NCBI RefSeq assembly: GCF_965638725.1
Contig: NC_134949.1
Location: 121,891,794 to 121,955,793 of the forward strand
DNA from: Aptenodytes patagonicus
Lineage: Eukaryota > Chordata > Aves > Sphenisciformes > Spheniscidae
Direction of reading: 5' to 3'
Length of the DNA stretch: 64,000 bases
Position 1 is the stretch's first letter. Every line of letters begins with the position of its first letter. The notes below the pieces were generated by a model that was not told the DNA's origin, searched no databases, and worked only from the letters and a program-made list of their open reading frames with translations. This document shows, piece by piece, positions 58,925 to 64,000 of this stretch. A program made the translations under genes and the position numbers.

Positions 58925-61900
58925 CTGGAAAGAAAACAAGGTGCTTAGTAATCACGTGGCTGTCTGTTTTAAGATTATTACCTAACTCCCCATTTCTCAC
59001 TCTTCTATGAGACGAAAAGAAGCTCTTGGGCTTAAACTGAAACTTCAGTACAATTTGGTTGTAACTTGCACAATGCACTTGTAGTAGAATGATTGCTTCT
59101 TTTCTGGAAAACAGTAATCCTTAACCCCTCCTCTGAAGAAAAGCCAAAAAGAAACACAATTTTCCCCTGTGTTGGTTGATGCAACTTGAATCTACTTCAT
59201 GCAGGTCAGAATCCTAGCCAAAAGCACTAGTGGACATTGTCTAAGAAAATCTTTAAGAAACTTGGGAAATGATGCTGTATTCTAAACAAGCGATAACCCA
59301 GCACAAATAATGAAATAAAAAACTGTAGCTTTCATTGTTTGAGAGTTTATAACACTGATGTTACAAGCAATATTTAAGCATCACAATGAAAGGAAGTATT
59401 AGTGTTATTAGTATATGCACTTCAGACATTTCTGTGTAGACATATGCATCTGTAGGCATCTCCAGTGCTTCTTGCCATGTGAAAGTACGAGCATCAGTTT
59501 GTAATATTTTAAAATGGCAAGTTATCATTGTTTAGAATAATACCAAATGGAGAAGACAGACTTTTCTCCACAGAACTTCTCATCTTTTAAAAACAAAATA
59601 TTCCTGTTTATAAAAATTTCTTCAAACAACAATGCAACTTTTATACCTTGTAACAGCTGTCCAAAAAGGCAGAGTATCTACCTTTGGTCAAGTCATCACA
59701 CTGACAGAACAGAGTTTGGAGCTTCCCCTTATTAAACGAACGCAAAGAATTAAGCTTAAGTTAAAACAGCTTCTGAGAATTCCAATTTCACAAGCAAATT
59801 TGTCATTTTAACCCATCACCTTAATGTACCCAAATAGTTCGGATATTTAGCATGAAAATTCTGTTAACTAATGTTTTGTTGAACTAGGATGCTAGTTAAA
59901 AGTATCAACTAAAATACAGTATTATTATAGCCTAACCTCAATCTTTAAACATCCTGTTTTTACTGCATTCATTGTGACTAGTTTGAAGCATGTCTCCACG
60001 TATCCACTGCCTAAGCAGCTATGCAAAATTAGTCTACAGGCTTTAGAGACTCTCAGGAATAGTAAGAAAATGATAAGTTTTTCCCAATGTATCCAGCATA
60101 GCAACTTCTTTAAAAAATTGCAGTTGTGGCTTGAATTGGTCGGCAGGAGAAACGAAGTATGCTGGCAACAATGCATTTGCTCTGGTGGTTTTTTTTTTGA
60201 AACAACAACATCGGTTACATGCATCCCTGGTACTAGAGAGTTTTTCTGAAATAGATGAGGCCTAATGTTACCAAACCATAAATAGGGTAGTTCAATGTTG
60301 GTATTTTTATATGTATATAGTAAGTGTTTTGGAAAATAGTACTAAAACAAAGGCATCAAGTAAGTGAGGGGGGAAATGTGACAAATTGAACTGTAGAAAG
60401 AATGTAAGTCAAATGCAGCTTGGCACCAGCTGGTTAAGTCCTGTGTTCATTAACCAAGTAATCAAAAAGTTCAAGGTCCCAAAGAAACTATGAATCCAAA
60501 TTGTTCTTTATTGTAAGTAAAAATTTGCTCTGAATAATTCTGGAACCACATGCTTTTAAAATTGTAACAAACAGTGTATTTTACTGTGGGTAATAGTAAG
60601 TTCTCTGTTCTTTGAGAAATGTGAAATACGGGTTTTATTTTGAAAAAACTTTGGCAGTGCAATTGCATCAGGTTTTATTTGTATTAAAGAGAAATGTTAA
60701 CTCCAACACCTTCTCATTTTTTTCCAAATAGACTGAGGCCAGGAGATTCAGCAGTGACTAAGCAACATACGTGAGGTTCCAATTGTTTCATAAAAGATGA
60801 TGAAGCAAAATATTTGCTATGGTGCTAATAAAACCAGTATCAATTTTAATTGCATTATGAAAGGAAAAAGCAAACTATGGTATGACGGTCAATTCATTAA
60901 TGTGGACAGGTGATTTTTAACATGGATGAGACTGCAGATGTATGAAAACAAGATTCATACATCTTTTCTGCTTGCGTAAATGGAGACCACATACAAGATT
61001 GGTAAATAGTCAGATACCTGTTACCCTGATGGTTGCTCCTGCTTGTGAAAGAGAAACAGACATCAAAGGAAAGAAAATTAGGAAGAAAATCCAAGTAACA
61101 AAGCAACCTTATGTTAAAAATACTTTTAAGTTTTCACAAAGCCATTTTTTGAGATATGAATACAAACCAAAAATATTTATTACACACTGTACTAAATTTT
61201 AAATTTCTGTTGTATTCTATTGTAAGACTTATAAGCTCTACCATTAAGAGTCAAAACAACCAGCTCAAGCCAATTCTAGTGTTATTTCCATACAGACATT
61301 CATTGTGCAGCTGACTGTGCTATTTTTTGAAGACTGATTATAAGAATTTGACTATTGATGGTCTAATTCTAACCATCTGTTAACATGAAAAGCACTACAG
61401 CCCTCATTCTGGGAACTGTGTTGGTATACTCACTCATCTATAGTAATAGTTTTTCAAGCTGAAAAAAAAGGTAAGACTTCTCATTCAATCAAAAAACAAA
61501 ATCTCCTTCATTTACAATAAATAAAACTATTTACAATAACTACTTTTCTTTTTTAAAGTATTGCTTGGTAAGCTATAGAGTCCTGAATATTCACACTGTA
61601 TACAAGCAATTATTTTTATAAGGAGAGATTTGGGTTCTTAAACATCACAATCAAGCTCTGAATCAAAGGATGGGCTTGGAATCCACTACCTCTCAAAAGA
61701 CTTTGTATTTATTTAAAGACCTATTCTCAGAAAACTTCATATTTACAAATGATAATCAAGAAATGAAATAAACATCATTTAGCTAAACTCAAAAAACCCC
61801 CAAACCCTAAGCTGGAGACAATAAATGAAGCTCAAAGTGGGCCTTTCTTGTGATTGCACAGCCTGCATTAATCAAAGAAGTCTGATTGCAGAGAAAATTA

Positions 61901-63633
61901 TAGCTCCCTGAAGTAGTCTTAAACTATCTGGTTTGGATATTTTTAACAATATAGCCACGGCATTACAAAGCTTAAAATCCTGTTTATAGTGTTCTTAAGC
62001 ATATTTTTGATTGCTGTGTATACACACAGATAAGAGTAATTTTCGTAATAATTTTGAACTAACTGCTTGCACCTCTTTCACATAATGATCAGTGGTAAAA
62101 CTACATTTAGAAGGTGTGAGGCTTTCAAAAGTGACACAATGCAATCTGTTTCTATTCACAAAATCAGTATGTTCTCAAGTACCTTATGCCTCCATGTATA
62201 TACTCTGCTGGCAACACTTCATACTTTGTAACAAACTACAAAAAGTCCTGATATTCTACCTGTATATTCAAAAAATATCCTCCGGTTTTTGGCCTAAGTT
62301 TCCAAAATGAAAAAAATGTTAACAGGCAGAGACAGGTTCAGCAGAAAGAAAGGAAGAGCATTTAAAGATTTTTCCATTAGAATTCAAAATCAACTCACTG
62401 AGGACTGAATTTGGCTGCTTCATTGTGGTACAAAATAGGTATTAACTAAGTGCTTTAGTGCAAGTGGGCTTCAGATGTAGAGATAAGGTAAAATTTAAAA
62501 TACTGATGAAAACTTACGTAGTCATAAATATCCGCAGCTGAGTTTATGTTTAAAAAAAACAAACACCAGAAAACAAAACCACAAATTTACTCTTGGTAAG
62601 AACTGGGCACAAATCCATCAGCTTCAATAAATTTGTGGTTTTATTCAAGTCGTGTATTATCTGCCCTAGCACCTGGTACTGTAAAAACTAACAGCACTGG
62701 CCTTTAGTGAAGAGGTTTAGCCTTACGTATATATAAACGACACTGAAAACTTACTTCTGCATTTTTTAAACAGTACTAAGCAGCTATGGCTTTTCCTAGA
62801 AAAAGGGGTTTTTTTGAAAATAACACTCTAAATGGTCCCACAGAACAGAATATTTATGTTACTGTATTAAATTTTCAGATTATTTTGATATGTTTCTATA
62901 TTTTATTTGACACTGGCGAATGGGGAGAAATGTATTTCTATTAAGTGTCTATCAGTATCGTCTTCCTGCAGTGAATTATCATCAACGTAAAGCACCACAT
63001 CATGCGATCTATAAAGCTTATTTTATAATCAAAACCTGCGTTAGCTAGTTACTATACAGTTTAAGTCATGCACATGTCATTATAAAATTAAATTTCTTAG
63101 ACTGAGTATTCTTCCATACAAAGTTGTCAATTGACAACATAATTTTAAGAACAAGCTGTCCATAAGCTGTAAGTCTGTCATACGAAGTCTCAAGTTAAAT
63201 GTTTAGTATTTGAGATATTAGTTATTCATGGACAATACCTAAGCAATTAAGTATTATCCTAGTAGAGCCTGATGATCTTTGAATCCAATCTTTTGACCTT
63301 TATTTTTGTTTGTTTGCTTGCTTTAGGTGTTTCTCACAAATCTACAGCATTCAGCACAAGCTGTGTTAATTCACATAATGAAAAAACACATATACAAGGT
63401 TTTTTTACTTACTTGCTGCTGTGAAGGAGCAGATTCAGAAGGCAAACTGTGAGATGATCGGCTACGAGGAGGCGGTTGTGGGGGTTCCAGACTTTGTGGG
63501 GCACTTGTCTGAGATGGATGCGATGCCACAGGTATGAGAGGCTCCTGCATCCTTAGCACAGGCAGTGGCTGAGTGGTGGGCTGAGCAGGTCCAGCAGCCT
63601 GAGGCTTTAGTGGTTCAGGAAGCAGTGGTGAGC
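58070..63633 (-). CDS. SYNJ1: SYNJ1, 3' part (gene-level span of two coding exons)
   Basis: Synaptojanin-1 is a presynaptic phosphoinositide phosphatase with an N-terminal SAC1 domain, a central 5-phosphatase domain and a proline-rich C-terminus that binds endophilin, amphiphysin and Eps15. It dephosphorylates PI(4,5)P2 to release clathrin coats. Only the C-terminal region is in the window: exons 63633-63413 and 58924-58070, joined in phase 0. They give a proline-rich segment and the extended tail of the long 170 kDa isoform, with NPF motifs (Eps15 EH binding), DPF motifs (AP-2 binding) and the conserved [10 protein letters not shown] block, ending SPTQDFTER. The catalytic domains lie right of the window. 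Strand and position relative to CFAP298 match human synteny. Confidence 0.95.
58925..63412 (-). other. SYNJ1: SYNJ1 intron before the 170 kDa tail exon
   Basis: The 4.5 kb AT-rich intron has GTAAGT and TTTCCAG ends. In mammals the short 145 kDa isoform arises by not using the tail exon; I could not identify an alternative terminal exon here with confidence. No mobile element seen. Confidence 0.7.
63413..63633 (-). CDS. SYNJ1: SYNJ1 proline-rich penultimate coding exon
   Basis: Acceptor ATACTTGCAG before 63633 (poor pyrimidine tract); donor GTAAGT at 63412. The 221-nt exon begins with two bases completing a Gly codon and ends in phase 0. The peptide contains [25 protein letters not shown] and [20 protein letters not shown], matching the distal proline-rich domain. 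Reading through the donor gives 13 residues and then a stop, so retention of this intron would truncate the tail. Confidence 0.92.
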
Positions 63634-64000
63634 CTGCAAGTATATTTGCAGTGTTTTTCATTGTCAAGAATTGTAATAGAGATCTTAAGAATGGCATGAA
63701 TGAGAACACGTGGCTGTGGAAGCACCAGACAGAACTGCAGAAGAAGGGGCTGTAAGAACAGCAGGTGTTCATGGCAACTAGATTAGAAGTCATCAAAAGC
63801 TCAGCGCATCTCCATTAAAATTACTATAGATACAAAATAGAGAACCAGAAACCATGTCATTCTTAAGTCTACTTCAGTTGTATTTAAAAGTATTTTGGAA
63901 GTCACTACTATAAAATGCATATTTTGATATTAATACAATTAAAAAAACCCCTTTATCTTTACGTTTAGGAAGTGGCTTTGAGAGTCAAACATAAACACTA
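63634..64000 (-). other. SYNJ1: SYNJ1 intron, right edge of window
   Basis: Upstream intron of SYNJ1; no exon seen in these 367 bases. An ORF continues into it from the 63413-63633 exon but has no family similarity past the acceptor. Confidence 0.65.

Noticed and set aside
58263..58985. 240-codon ORF on the + strand
   Set aside because: Antisense shadow of the SYNJ1 tail exon, whose minus-strand peptide matches synaptojanin-1.
1..64000. CRISPR arrays, tRNA or rRNA genes, bacterial operons or phage systems
   Set aside because: No regularly spaced repeats, cloverleaf-forming sequence with A/B boxes or rRNA motifs were seen. All convincing genes are spliced vertebrate genes.

Overview
This is a vertebrate nuclear window, almost certainly from a bird. 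It is mostly intronic and intergenic DNA, with small GT-AG-spliced exons from three orthologues of a human chromosome 21q22.11 gene block. Two repeats point to a bird: a CR1 LINE 3' fragment and a solo endogenous-retrovirus LTR of a type I recognise from avian genomes. No operons, CRISPR arrays, phage or bacterial features are present.

Layout. Positions 8846-33759 (+) carry seven exons of EVA1C, from the first SUEL lectin domain to the stop codon. The signal-peptide exon was not found and probably lies left of the window, so 1-8845 is read as intron 1. A solo LTR (16523-17102, minus) sits in the intron that splits the second SUEL domain. Positions 33.9-45.0 kb form the gap between two convergent genes; it holds a CR1 fragment (about 36166-36443) and GC-rich non-coding DNA (about 38-41.3 kb). 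Human TCP10L lies in the corresponding place, and I found no trace of it. Positions 45799-55279 (-) carry a complete seven-exon CFAP298 gene. Its exons join in frame to 290 codons plus stop. It starts in a CpG island that has a short GGGGCC-type repeat touching the start codon. Positions 55757-63633 (-) carry the 3' end of SYNJ1: two coding exons of the long (170 kDa) isoform and a probable 2.3 kb 3' UTR. Its candidate poly(A) signal lies about 140 bp from ETS-like sites in the CFAP298 CpG island.

Functions. The genes are syntenic neighbours and do not form a pathway. EVA1C is a single-pass membrane lectin and Slit/heparin-binding guidance co-receptor. CFAP298 is needed for axonemal dynein arm assembly in motile cilia. 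SYNJ1 is a phosphoinositide phosphatase that drives clathrin uncoating at synapses. The gene order and strands (EVA1C plus; CFAP298 and SYNJ1 minus) match human.

Limits. Exons were placed by reading splice sites and matching remembered protein families; no database search was possible. I did not find an undescribed biological system. The more interesting points are a probable fourth NPF motif in SYNJ1, the tight SYNJ1/CFAP298 junction, the GGGGCC repeat, the phase-1 symmetric exons of EVA1C, the CRE/TATA-bearing solo LTR and some long perfect hairpins.
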